A stretch of 64,000 nt of DNA from Candidatus Celerinatantimonas neptuna (GTDB lineage: Bacteria; Pseudomonadota; Gammaproteobacteria; Enterobacterales; Celerinatantimonadaceae): positions 3,225,501 through 3,289,500 of the forward strand of contig OU461276.1 of the NCBI GenBank assembly GCA_911810475.1, read 5' to 3'. Position numbers and translations under genes: made by a program. The notes beneath the pieces are model-generated. The model saw only the letters and a list, made by a program, of their open reading frames with translations, made no database searches and had not been told where the DNA came from. Positions 39,085 to 47,085 of this stretch are shown here, in pieces; the stretch's first letter is position 1; every line of letters begins with the position of its first letter.

Positions 39085-39382
39085 ATCAATCTTAGACATG
39101 GTGCATGAATCAGCCCAAGACCTGCATGCGGCTGGTGTCATGAAAGACACGACGCTGCGTGAGTTCGATGCTATCTGCCTGCCGCCAGTGAAAGAATATA
39201 CTGCGGTACAGATCAAGCGAATCCGCACCAAGAACCATGCCAGCCAAGGTGTGTTTGCAGCGTATTTGAATACCAGTGTATCCACGGTACAGAAGTGGGA
39301 GCAAGGCCAGAAGAAGCCTAACGGCCCTTCGCTGAAACTGCTTAACCTAGTGGCAGAAAAAGGGCTGGAAGTGCTGGCTTAA
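39077..39382 (+). CDS. HigA/NadS-type antitoxin, HTH regulator
   Basis: 101 residues; the C-terminal half is a Cro/C1-type helix-turn-helix (QGVFAAYLNTSVSTVQKWEQGQKKPNGPSLKLLNLV). Together with the preceding toxin it forms a type II toxin-antitoxin pair. It would repress its own promoter and neutralise the toxin. Often used as a stabiliser of mobile arrays (inference for this locus). Confidence 0.87.
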   Translation: MDKSILDMVHESAQDLHAAGVMKDTTLREFDAICLPPVKEYTAVQIKRIRTKNHASQGVFAAYLNTSVSTVQKWEQGQKKPNGPSLKLLNLVAEKGLEVLA

Positions 39383-39404
39383 TCAACAGACTACAGCAAA
39401 AAAT

Positions 39405-39440
39405 AAAGCCTCGATGTGCTAACGCGCCTGGGGGCTTTTT
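39405..39440 (+). terminator. Terminator after the toxin-antitoxin pair
   Basis: AAAGCC...GGGGCTTTTT hairpin with a long loop and T5 run, 23 bases after the antitoxin stop. Confidence 0.65.
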
Positions 39441-39567
39441 ACTGTTCTGGGCGTAACAAAATGAAAAAGTGCGTTTAAGGCTTAAAGATCGAATAATCGT
39501 GCATTCCTAAGCGGAATGTTCTTTAAAAGCGAAGCGGCATATTCAGGCCAGTGTTCAGGCGCCATAT

Positions 39568-39626
39568 AATTTAAGCCACCTACCCAATGAGCCCAGTTAT
39601 ATCAAGGGTTCATGATTTTTTTTTGT
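39568..39626 (+). repeat. Hairpin repeat, copy 4
   Basis: AATTTAAGCCACCTACCC then ATGAGCCC...GGGTTCAT and a T9 run; directly precedes the next type B module. Confidence 0.75.
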
Positions 39627-39686
39627 TAATTCTTCGAACCAAACAGCCATTTAGTTTTTATTTCCGAACATAATACGAAGGCGCTG

Positions 39687-41057
39687 ATGAAAGCCTGCCA
39701 GTCGGGGGATAAACAGGCGTGTGCGCAGAAGACAAAAGAGCTGGTTGCGTATGAAAAAACGGTTGATGAAGAAGATATTGATGCTGAATATCCGCAATAT
39801 AACCTGGGGGGATACAGTCTATTAGGTATCGATAAAGCCTTGGGGAAACAGCTGACGTCGGTATCCAACATAGGAAAAGACGCCACGGGCGTAGTGAAGC
39901 ATTTTGTCCTGAAGCGGAATAGTCGTCAGGGAGCTGTTAAATCAGTACTCGACACAGGTGGTGCGGTTCTAGCTGGGGCCGCTGTTGTGGGGGGATGTGT
40001 TGCCACGGGGGTCATTCCTTGTTTGATAGGCGCCACTGCCGGAGGTCTCGGGGCCTTCAATAGTGCCAACTATTTGTATGGGGATGCGCAACAGGCCTGG
40101 ACGGGTAAAGCACATTCAACGGCGCTAATATCGACGGCGAAGTGGTTGGGTGCATCATCCTCAGATGCAGCGCGCTATCAACGATACGCGGATATAGCCA
40201 CAGCGGGGACAGCGGCGCTGGATTTAGGTTTGGGTGCTGCCAGTCTGGTGAAACTTACCCGTGTAAGGGATGAATTCAGTGGGGTGGCTGCGGGGAGTCA
40301 GACTGAACGGCTGAATGTCGTTACGAAAAAAACCACTGTTCTGAACTGGAACGCCTGGGAAAAGCCGAAAGCCAATTCTGATGCCGTGCCGGACATGAGC
40401 GTATCATCTTCAGGACGGCAAGAGAGTGGACAAAATGCTGACACTTTATTGCTCACGCCAACCCGGGAATCTGTCCGTAGCGATTTGGATAACCTGCCGG
40501 ATGGACAAGGTGAGAATCATACGGTTCGACAGCTATCGAATGGCAAATTTACGACGGTGAGAAAAGATATTCATCTTTCCCATCCGATAAAGGTCACGGA
40601 TGAAGGGAAACTCTATGCGCCTTTGAAACAGGTGGTGAAAAGCTGGCAATCTGCAGAAGTTGAATTAAAATATCCAGGGATAGATCGGTTACCTGAAAGT
40701 ACGGCGAAGGCTGGGAATAGAGTTACAAAGAAAATACCGATTCACCATGTTTGTACGAATAAGAACTGTATATCTACAGTACGAGGAGGCCCTTGGACTC
40801 CACGATTTAATGAAATATTTAAGAAGGCTGATCTTGATTTAGATGATTTTGTAAACAAAGTTGCAGTGCCGGGGCATAAAGGGCCTCACCCAGAAGAATA
40901 TCATTCTTATGTGCATAAAGAGCTTATGTCTGCAACTCGGGGGTTAAAACCAAATACAGATGTATATCGAAAAGTGGTTACTGGAACTTTGAAACGAATT
41001 AAAACAGAAGCAACTACAACAGATAGTCAAGTTAATAAATGGTTAACAAAGAAATGA
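39687..41057 (+). CDS. Orphan CdiA-CT module (type B) with AHH-like HNH/EndoVII nuclease
   Basis: 456 residues. The type B pretoxin (MKACQSGDKQACAQKTKEL, then a Gly/Ala-rich hydrophobic stretch VLAGAAVVGGCVATGVIPCL at about residues 90-120) is followed by a variable linker and the junction motif ELKYPGIDRLPEST. The toxin (about the last 105 residues) has PIHHVCTNKNCIS, PGHKGPHPEEYHSYVHKEL and helices, the layout of AHH-type HNH/EndoVII nucleases. In-frame homology to other modules extends 5' of the ATG to about 39630, confirming that it is a displaced effector tail. The immunity gene overlaps its stop. Confidence 0.78.
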   Translation: MKACQSGDKQACAQKTKELVAYEKTVDEEDIDAEYPQYNLGGYSLLGIDKALGKQLTSVSNIGKDATGVVKHFVLKRNSRQGAVKSVLDTGGAVLAGAAVVGGCVATGVIPCLIGATAGGLGAFNSANYLYGDAQQAWTGKAHSTALISTAKWLGASSSDAARYQRYADIATAGTAALDLGLGAASLVKLTRVRDEFSGVAAGSQTERLNVVTKKTTVLNWNAWEKPKANSDAVPDMSVSSSGRQESGQNADTLLLTPTRESVRSDLDNLPDGQGENHTVRQLSNGKFTTVRKDIHLSHPIKVTDEGKLYAPLKQVVKSWQSAEVELKYPGIDRLPESTAKAGNRVTKKIPIHHVCTNKNCISTVRGGPWTPRFNEIFKKADLDLDDFVNKVAVPGHKGPHPEEYHSYVHKELMSATRGLKPNTDVYRKVVTGTLKRIKTEATTTDSQVNKWLTKK

Positions 41058-41602
41058 AGTATTTTGAACTTAACGATGATATTAATTTCCCTAATAGATG
41101 GTACTTAGGTGATATTTTGGGAGTTGATAATTGGGAACTATCTACGTCGGTCCCAGAAGGCATTGCAAGTTTAGAAATTAAGCTTGTACATGATGGTGAT
41201 GAAATGGATTTCACGTATACAGAAGCGTATGGGGTGCCTGTTATCAGTAGGAAAGTGAAAGAAGTTCTTGACGATATTAAAGGTATAGATTTTATCCCTG
41301 TCAAAATCCAAAGTAAAAGATGCCTCACTGATTACTTTGTCCTGATTGTTAGTGAACTTATTGAATGTGTTGATGAAAAATGTTCGGAATTTCAAAAATT
41401 CGAGCTCAATGATCCTGTAAGGCCGGATAAAGCTGGAGAATATAGAGCATTTATGAAATTGAGATTGGATACTAGTAATATTAACGGTATAGAAATTTTT
41501 CGAGTCAAAAAATTTGAAATTTCGATAATTATTAGTGAGAGAGTTAAAGAACGGTTGAAGGCCATAGCTGTAAAAGGCTTAGATTTAATATCTGTAGTTT
41601 AA
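41054..41602 (+). CDS. DUF1629/Imm11-like immunity protein for the AHH toxin
   Basis: 182 residues starting MKYFELNDDINFPNRWYLGD. The YFEL...WYLGD start, IDFIPVKI in the middle and IIISERVKERLKA at the end follow the Imm11 (DUF1629, MXAN_0049-like) family, which commonly pairs with AHH nucleases. The ATG overlaps the toxin stop as ATGA; an upstream ATG at 41039 is also in frame. Confidence 0.75.
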   Translation: MKYFELNDDINFPNRWYLGDILGVDNWELSTSVPEGIASLEIKLVHDGDEMDFTYTEAYGVPVISRKVKEVLDDIKGIDFIPVKIQSKRCLTDYFVLIVSELIECVDEKCSEFQKFELNDPVRPDKAGEYRAFMKLRLDTSNINGIEIFRVKKFEISIIISERVKERLKAIAVKGLDLISVV

Positions 41603-41612
41603 TGGGGACAAT

Positions 41613-41715
41613 GATTTAGGTTATCCACCCGATGAGCCCAGTCATAGAGCAATAGAGCAATCCAAGCCATCTACCCAATGAGCCCAGTCATAGCAAGGGC
41701 TCATCGTTTTTCTTG
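41613..41715 (+). repeat. Hairpin repeat, copies 5a and 5b (tandem)
   Basis: A partial unit (ATTTAGGTTATCCACCC, ATGAGCCCAGTCATAGAG) is followed by a complete one with ATGAGCCC...GGGCTCAT and CGTTTTTC. Confidence 0.7.
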
Positions 41716-41774
41716 TTTAATTTTAATCCATCTACCTCATGAACCGTCATCGAATGAAGAATGAATACTTAAGT

Positions 41775-41836
41775 AATTTAAGCCACCCACCCAATGAGCC
41801 CAGTTATATCAAGGGTTCATGATTTTCTTTTGTTAA
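41775..41836 (+). repeat. Hairpin repeat, copy 6
   Basis: AATTTAAGCCACCCACCC, ATGAGCCC...GGGTTCAT, GATTTTCTTTTG; directly upstream of the WHH module. Confidence 0.75.
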
Positions 41837-41893
41837 TTCTTCGAGTCAAACAGCCATTTAGTTTTTATTTCAGAACACAATACCAAAGCCCTG

Positions 41894-43111
41894 ATGAAGG
41901 CCTGCCAGTCGGGGGATAAACAGGCGTGTGCGCAGAAGACAAAAGAGCTGGTTGCGTATGAAAAAACGGTTGATGAAGAAGATATTGATGCTGAATATCC
42001 GCAATATAACCTGGGGGGATATAGCCTTTTAGGCATTGATAAAGCCTTGGGGAAACAGCTGACGTCGGTATCCAACATAGGAAAAGACGCAACAGGCGTA
42101 GTGAAGCATTTTGTCCTGAAGCGGAATAGTCGTCAGGGGGCTGTTAAATCAGTACTCGACACAGGTGGTGCGGTTCTAGCTGGGGCTGCTGTTGTGGGGG
42201 GATGTGTTGCCACGGGGGGCATTCCTTGTTTGATAGGCGCCACTGCCGGAGGTCTCGGGGCCTTCAATAGTGCCAACTATTTGTATGGGGATGCGCAACA
42301 GGCCTGGACGGGTAAAGCACATTCAACGGCGCTAATATCGACGGCGAAGCGGTTGGGGGCATCATCCTCGACCGCCGGGACGATTCAACGTGGTTTTGAT
42401 ATGGCCACAGCGGGTACAGCGGCGCTTGATTTAGGGGTAGGCGCTTTCAGTCTTGCTTCTGGTACGGCCCGGGTGCTCAATGGTGCGGATAGGATGGGAT
42501 CTAATGTTGAGGAGTTGAGTGCATCGGCCCGTCAGGCAATCAGTTTGGATGTGCCAACCTCTAAGTCAACGATTCAGTTGAATGCTGTTAATAGTCAGAC
42601 AGGGGAAAGGCTGGCGAATATCGATAACGTGTCGGTTAAACCCGTTCATATTGGAGAAAGCGCTAGTTCTGGTATACTTCAAGGGGAGCTGAAATACCCA
42701 GGGATCGAGCGGTTACCGGAAAGTACGACGAAGGTTGGGGATGGTGTTACAGGCACGGCGTCGTTAGAAGATGTTGTTACAAAGGGCGCAGACAATATCC
42801 CGCTTATTAATGGAAGGAAGCCAATCAATAGCCAGTACGCGGGTAGGACCCACCCTTCAGGGGTGAAGTTTAATAATCAAGGTTTCCCTGACTTTTCACC
42901 CTATTCTAAGGCGCAGGTTGATATTAAAGGGTTGACCGGTAATTACGCTAAAGACGCAGCGATGGCCAATAAGGCTGTCGGCTTAAAAAGCACTCCAGAT
43001 GGGTATGTTTGGCATCACGTTGAAAACGCAAAAACAATGCAACTTGTACCTAAAGATATACATAACGCAGCTCGTCACACTGGCGGGGCTGCGGTATTAC
43101 GTAATCAGTAA
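41894..43111 (+). CDS. Orphan CdiA-CT module (type B) with WHH nuclease
   Basis: 405 residues. Type B pretoxin as in the neighbouring modules, linker, junction motif ELKYPGIERLPEST (about residue 265), then a toxin of about 110 residues: NSQYAGRTHPSGVKFNNQGF, PDFSPYSKAQV, and GYVWHHVENAKTMQLVPKDI followed by NAARHTGG. The WHH motif with the distal His defines the WHH branch of HNH/EndoVII DNases. The SUKH gene after it is the usual partner. Predicted metal-dependent DNase. Confidence 0.83.
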   Translation: MKACQSGDKQACAQKTKELVAYEKTVDEEDIDAEYPQYNLGGYSLLGIDKALGKQLTSVSNIGKDATGVVKHFVLKRNSRQGAVKSVLDTGGAVLAGAAVVGGCVATGGIPCLIGATAGGLGAFNSANYLYGDAQQAWTGKAHSTALISTAKRLGASSSTAGTIQRGFDMATAGTAALDLGVGAFSLASGTARVLNGADRMGSNVEELSASARQAISLDVPTSKSTIQLNAVNSQTGERLANIDNVSVKPVHIGESASSGILQGELKYPGIERLPESTTKVGDGVTGTASLEDVVTKGADNIPLINGRKPINSQYAGRTHPSGVKFNNQGFPDFSPYSKAQVDIKGLTGNYAKDAAMANKAVGLKSTPDGYVWHHVENAKTMQLVPKDIHNAARHTGGAAVLRNQ

Positions 43112-43128
43112 ATTCTGGAGTTTTCTTA

Positions 43129-43602
43129 ATGAGCGTAAAATTCTCTAAACCAAAAGCTATTGAGCAAAAAGACATAGACCTTTTTGCTCAGGTTCTAGGC
43201 TGTTCTATACCTGATGACTTGAAAAAGTTTTTTGTAGAGTTCAATGGTTCGAAACCTGAGACAAATATTTTCACTATCAGCCAAGATAATGAGTCGGGAA
43301 TTAATGAATTGATTCCTATCTCCAAAATTTTGGGAGAGCGTAAATATTTGGATCATGTCGGGGAAAGAGTCTTTCCGGTGGCAGTGGCTGAAGGCGGTAA
43401 CTATGTTGTTATTGATCTTGACCAAGGCCAGTCAGTTTATTTTTGGGATCACGAAGAGCCACAAAATATGATCAAGTTGGCAAGTGACATTCACGAATTT
43501 TTAGATGCCTTGGTTCCGTTTGACCTAGATAGTGTCGAGTTAAAAGAAGGGCAAGTTGAGTCAGCATGGATTGACCCAGATTTTTTAAAAAGCTTGAAAT
43601 AA
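43129..43602 (+). CDS. SMI1/KNR4 (SUKH) immunity protein for the WHH toxin
   Basis: 157 residues. IPDDLKKFFVEFNG and the later FPVAVAEGGNYVVIDL with VYFWDHE are typical of the SUKH fold, the most common immunity family for nuclease toxins. It starts 17 bases after the toxin stop and ends just before an intrinsic terminator. Confidence 0.85.
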   Translation: MSVKFSKPKAIEQKDIDLFAQVLGCSIPDDLKKFFVEFNGSKPETNIFTISQDNESGINELIPISKILGERKYLDHVGERVFPVAVAEGGNYVVIDLDQGQSVYFWDHEEPQNMIKLASDIHEFLDALVPFDLDSVELKEGQVESAWIDPDFLKSLK

Positions 43603-43608
43603 TTATCT

Positions 43609-43631
43609 AGCCCGCAACCGCGGGCTTTTTA
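43609..43631 (+). terminator. Intrinsic terminator after the SUKH gene
   Basis: AGCCCGC-AACC-GCGGGCT followed by TTTTT; unrelated to the hairpin repeat family, so it came with the module. Confidence 0.85.
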
Positions 43632-43740
43632 ATGGACTGCTTGCTGGATTACTGTATCTAGCATCTCCATCACCAACTGCTGCTTCGCTCTTGGTAGCTG
43701 CCTGACCTGTTCGATCTGCTGTTGCAGCTTCGACAAGCAA
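43629..43740 (-). pseudogene. C-terminal remnant of an XRE-type regulator
   Basis: On the minus strand the last 35 codons before TAA read LSKLQQQIEQVRQLPRAKQQ, LVMEMLDTVIQQ, similar to C-termini of short HTH regulators. The similarity stops exactly at hairpin repeat copy 7. The HTH itself is missing. Assignment from a short tail is tentative. Confidence 0.45.
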
Positions 43741-43795
43741 TTCAAGCCACCCACCCAATGAGCCCAGTCATAGCAAGGGTTCATCGTTTTCACTT
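43739..43795 (+). repeat. Hairpin repeat, copy 7 (at a gene breakpoint)
   Basis: AATTCAAGCCACCCACCC joined to the regulator remnant; ATGAGCCC...GGGTTCAT then CGTTTTC. Confidence 0.7.
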
Positions 43796-43827
43796 CAGAA
43801 TAATCCATTAAACCAAAGCCAGAATAA

Positions 43828-43880
43828 GTTAGGCCATCCACCCGATGAATCCAGTCATATCAAGGGTTCATAAGTTTTCC
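43828..43880 (+). repeat. Hairpin repeat, copy 8
   Basis: GTTAGGCCATCCACCC, ATGAATCC...GGGTTCAT. Confidence 0.65.
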
Positions 43881-44029
43881 TTCAGAAATCCACATCAAGT
43901 CAAATTAGGTTACTTACCTCAGATCCCCTTAAATCACTGGGGAACATGTCCTTAGTCAGAACGGTACTCAGAATAAAGCTCTACTAAGGCAACGGGCCCG
44001 CTTCATTTCGATTTCTGAACGTAATAAAC

Positions 44030-44090
44030 AATTTAAAACATCCACCCGATGAACCCAGTGATAGCAATGGTTCATGGTTTTTTATTTTTT
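44030..44090 (+). repeat. Hairpin repeat, copy 9
   Basis: AATTTAAAACATCCACCC, ATGAACCC...TGGTTCAT (one mismatch), then GGTTTTTTATTTTTT. Confidence 0.65.
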
Positions 44091-44099
44091 AACGCAAAT

Positions 44100-44205
44100 A
44101 ATCTAGTTCACCTACCTCATGACCCGATCATGAACTCAAATATTCCTTTTTTGAAAGCTTATTTTACTGGAAGGACTGTTCATATTGGGCTTATTGAATA
44201 GGGAT
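44100..44205 (+). repeat. Second repeat family (R2), copy 2
   Basis: AATCTAGTTCACCTACC, CATGAACTCAAATATTCC, TTTTTTGAAAGCTT, GTTCATATTGGG. Confidence 0.65.
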
Positions 44206-44216
44206 AAGCCAAAAAT

Positions 44217-44271
44217 AATTTAAGCCACCCACCGAATGAACCCAGTGTTAGCAAGGGTTTATGGCTTTCTG
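44217..44271 (+). repeat. Hairpin repeat, copy 10
   Basis: AATTTAAGCCACCCACCG, ATGAACCC...GGGTTTAT. Confidence 0.65.
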
Positions 44272-44285
44272 ATGTTGCAAAAAAT

Positions 44286-44340
44286 AATTTAGGTCATCCA
44301 CCCGATGAGCCCAGTGATATCAAGGGTTCATGATTTTTAC
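44286..44340 (+). repeat. Hairpin repeat, copy 11
   Basis: AATTTAGGTCATCCACCC, ATGAGCCC...GGGTTCAT, GATTTTTAC. Confidence 0.7.
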
Positions 44341-44369
44341 TTCAGAAAAAAACATTAAACCAAGCAAAT

Positions 44370-44475
44370 AATTTAGGACATCCACCGCATGACCCTACCA
44401 TGAACTCAAATATTCCTTTTTTGAATGCTTATTTTACTGGAAGGATTGTTAATATTGGGCTTATTGAATGAGGGG
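44370..44475 (+). repeat. Second repeat family (R2), copy 3
   Basis: AATTTAGGACATCCACC, CATGAACTCAAATATTCC, TTTTTTGAATGCTT, GTTAATATTGGG. Confidence 0.65.
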
Positions 44476-44487
44476 CTTAGCTTATTG

Positions 44488-44540
44488 AACTATTTGTATG
44501 GGGGTGCGCAACAGGCCTGGACGGGTAAAGCACATTCAAC
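44488..44540 (+). pseudogene. 53-base scrap of a type B pretoxin
   Basis: Matches the NYLYGDAQQAWTGKAHST segment of the modules. It is abruptly joined to the tail of an R2 repeat on the left and is followed within 6 bases by hairpin repeat copy 12. Confidence 0.7.
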
Positions 44541-44546
44541 AACGAT

Positions 44547-44604
44547 AATTTAGGCCATCCACCCAATGAGCCCAGTCATAGCAAGGGCTCATGATTTTTA
44601 CTTC
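44547..44604 (+). repeat. Hairpin repeat, copy 12 (at a gene breakpoint)
   Basis: AATTTAGGCCATCCACCC, ATGAGCCC...GGGCTCAT, GATTTTTAC; follows the pretoxin scrap. Confidence 0.75.
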
Positions 44605-44671
44605 AGAATAAAGCCTGCTGGGACAACGGGCCCGCTTAGTTTCGATTTCCGAACACAATACGAAAGCCCTG

Positions 44672-45862
44672 ATGAAAGCCTGCCAGTCGGGGGATAAACA
44701 GGCGTGTGCGCAGAAGACAAAAGAGCTGGTTGCGTATGAAAAAGCGGTTGATGAAGAAGATATTGATGCTGAATATCTGCAATATAACTTGGGGGGATAC
44801 AGTCTATTAGGCATCGATAAAGCCCTGGGGAAACAGCTGACGTCGGTATCCAACATTGGAAAAGACGCGACAGGCGTAGTGAAGCATTTTGTCCTGAAGC
44901 GGAATAGTCGTCAGGGGGCTGTTAAATCAGTACTCGACACAGGTGGTGCGGTTCTAGCTGGGGCCGCTGTTGTGGGGGGATGTGTTGCCACGGGGGGCAT
45001 TCCTTGTTTGATAGGCGCCACTGCCGGAGGTCTCGGGGCCTTCAATAGTGCCAACTATTTGTATGGGGATGCGCAACAGGCCTGGATGGGTAAAGCACAT
45101 TCAACGGCGCTAATATCGACGGCGAAGCGGTTGGGTGCATCGTCATCAGCTGCCAATCTATATCAACAGTATGCGGATATAGCCACAGCGGGGACAGCAG
45201 CGCTGGATTTAGGGGTAGGCGCTTTCAGTCTTGCCTCTGGTACGGCCCGGTTGCTCAATGGTGCTGATAGGACGGTATCTAATGTTGGGGAGGACTTGAG
45301 CGCATCTGCCCGTCAGGCAATCCGTTTGGATGTGCCAACCTCTAAGTCAACGATTCATTTGAATGCTGTTGATAGTCAGGCAGGGGAAAGGCTGGCGAGT
45401 GTTGGAGAAAGTACCGGTTCTGGTGATATAGTTAAGGATATTCCCCAAGGTGAGTTGAAATATCCAGGGATCGAGCGGTTACCGGAAAGTACGGCGAAGG
45501 CTGGGGATGGTGTTGGAAAAGGTGGAGGACAGTTTTGGACTAGCCCTACTACTTTTAAAGGAAATAAAGTCTTTCAGAGAAATGACTTGATTGATCCTTG
45601 GTTAGTAGATGCTCGTGGACGAACAAACTTGGAAAGAATGCAAAAGGGGTTAGCACCAATTGGCCCTGATGGAAAATCGATTAATTTGCATCACATGACT
45701 CAAAGGCATAATGGTTCGATTGCTGAGGTTACGCAGACATTCCATCAGCAAAACAGTAAGACGATTCATATCAATCCTAATTCTACACTTTCAGGAATTG
45801 ATAGGTCTGCGTTTAATAAATGGCGAACAGATTATTGGAAATCCCGGACAAACGGTTTTTAA
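44672..45862 (+). CDS. Orphan CdiA-CT module (type B) with LHH nuclease
   Basis: 396 residues. Type B pretoxin, linker, ELKYPGIERLPEST junction (about residue 262), then a toxin of about 110 residues: FWTSPTTFKGNKVFQRNDLI, IDPWLVDARGRTNLERM, GKSINLHHMTQRHNGSIAEV and FNKWRTDYWKSR. LHH with the distal NKWRTDYW defines the LHH branch of HNH/EndoVII nucleases. The SUKH gene that follows is a typical partner. Confidence 0.83.
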   Translation: MKACQSGDKQACAQKTKELVAYEKAVDEEDIDAEYLQYNLGGYSLLGIDKALGKQLTSVSNIGKDATGVVKHFVLKRNSRQGAVKSVLDTGGAVLAGAAVVGGCVATGGIPCLIGATAGGLGAFNSANYLYGDAQQAWMGKAHSTALISTAKRLGASSSAANLYQQYADIATAGTAALDLGVGAFSLASGTARLLNGADRTVSNVGEDLSASARQAIRLDVPTSKSTIHLNAVDSQAGERLASVGESTGSGDIVKDIPQGELKYPGIERLPESTAKAGDGVGKGGGQFWTSPTTFKGNKVFQRNDLIDPWLVDARGRTNLERMQKGLAPIGPDGKSINLHHMTQRHNGSIAEVTQTFHQQNSKTIHINPNSTLSGIDRSAFNKWRTDYWKSRTNGF

Positions 45863-45880
45863 TTTGGCAGGTTGTTTAAT

Positions 45881-46324
45881 ATGAATGATTTAAATGAGGC
45901 TTTTCAGCTAATCAGTGATTTCGGTGGTGATTTCGAGGGTGAAAAGGATATTGCTCTGATTGAAAAAGCTGAGTTGGCATTAAATTTAAAGTTTCCACCA
46001 TCATATCGAATATTTTTAAAAACATTAGGGTGTGGAGATATTGAAGGCTTAGAGTTTTATGGGCTGATTGATGGTAACTTTGAAAGCTCTTCAGTACCAA
46101 ATGCTATCTGGCTGACGCTGTATGAACGTAAAGCTTCTGCTCTACCGGATCATCTAGTACTTATTTATGGCGTGGATGACGGTACATTTTATGCCGTAGA
46201 TACTAAAATAACGGGGTTAAATGGAGAAAACCCTATTGTTAGGTATAGAGCTGATGGTGTAACTGAAAAAGTCGCTGATAGTTTTGGCTCTTTTTTACTA
46301 TCAGAACTTAAGACTATTTTATAG
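45881..46324 (+). CDS. SMI1/KNR4 (SUKH) immunity protein for the LHH toxin
   Basis: 147 residues from ATG 45881 (a TTG at 45872 is in frame; GGCAGG lies about 9 bases before the ATG). EKAELALNLKFPPSYRIFLKTLGCGDIEG is the diagnostic N-terminal SUKH stretch. It differs from the SUKH protein at 43129, so the two belong to separate specificities. Confidence 0.87.
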   Translation: MNDLNEAFQLISDFGGDFEGEKDIALIEKAELALNLKFPPSYRIFLKTLGCGDIEGLEFYGLIDGNFESSSVPNAIWLTLYERKASALPDHLVLIYGVDDGTFYAVDTKITGLNGENPIVRYRADGVTEKVADSFGSFLLSELKTIL

Positions 46325-46416
46325 TACAGTTTTTGTTTAAGAAAGCCCGCACATTTGAGCTTTTATATCTTAACTAATAAATAATTTAAGCCATATATGG
46401 ACGCTCCAGTGGCAAT

Positions 46417-46474
46417 AATTTAGGCTATCCACCGCATGAGCCCATTCATATCAAAGGTTCATGATTTTCTTTTG
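46417..46474 (+). repeat. Hairpin repeat, copy 13
   Basis: AATTTAGGCTATCCACCG, ATGAGCCC...AGGTTCAT, GATTTTCTTTTG. A stub (AATTTAAGCCATA) precedes it at 46383. Confidence 0.7.
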
Positions 46475-46535
46475 TTAATTCTTCGAACCAAACAGCTATT
46501 TAGTTTTTATTTCCGAACACAATACGAAAGCTCTG

Positions 46536-47085
46536 ATGAAGGCCTGCCAGTCGGGGGATAAACAGGCGTGTGCGCAGAAGACAAAAGAGCTGGTTGCGTA
46601 TGAAAAAACGGTTGATGAAGGAGATATTGATGCTGAATATCCGCAATATAACCTGGGGGGATACAGTCTATTAGGTATCGATAAAGCCCTGGGGAAACAG
46701 CTGACGTCGGTATCCAACATAGGAAAAGACGCGACAGGCGTAGTGAAGCATTTTGTCCTGAAGCGGAATAGTCGTCAGGGAGCTGTTAAATCAGTACTCG
46801 ACACAGGTGGTGCGGTTCTAGCTGGGGCCGCTGTTGTGGGGGGATGTGTTGCCACGGGGGGCATTTGCCGGAGGTCTCGGGGCCTTCAACTGTGCCAACT
46901 ATTTGTATGGGGATGCGCAACAGGCCTGGACGGGTAAAGCACATTCAACGGCGCTAATATCGACGGCGAAGTGGTTGGGTGCATCGTCATCAGCTGCCAA
47001 TCGTTATCAACAGTATGCGGATATAGCCACAGCGGGGACAGCGGCGCTGGATTTAGGGGTAGGTGCCGTCAGTGTTGGCGCCTGA
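46536..47085 (+). pseudogene. Broken type B module fused to a type A linker
   Basis: Starts as a normal type B pretoxin. A 20-base deletion near 46865 (GGCATTTGCCGGAGG instead of GGCATTCCTTGTTTG...GCCGGAGG) shifts the frame. At about 47080 the sequence switches within TTGGCGCC from type B (as at 48845) to the type A linker (as at 36520, APEASEGEEAAES), again out of phase. It is a chimera produced by recombination at a microhomology. Confidence 0.8.

Larger units (their letters stand above)
43741..44671. other. Spacer made almost entirely of repeats
   Basis: About 930 bases holding hairpin-repeat copies 7-12, two copies of the R2 repeat and a 50-base scrap of type B pretoxin. Short shared tracts (ACGGGCCCGCTT near 43993 and 44624) recur as well. 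No gene. Confidence 0.7.
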
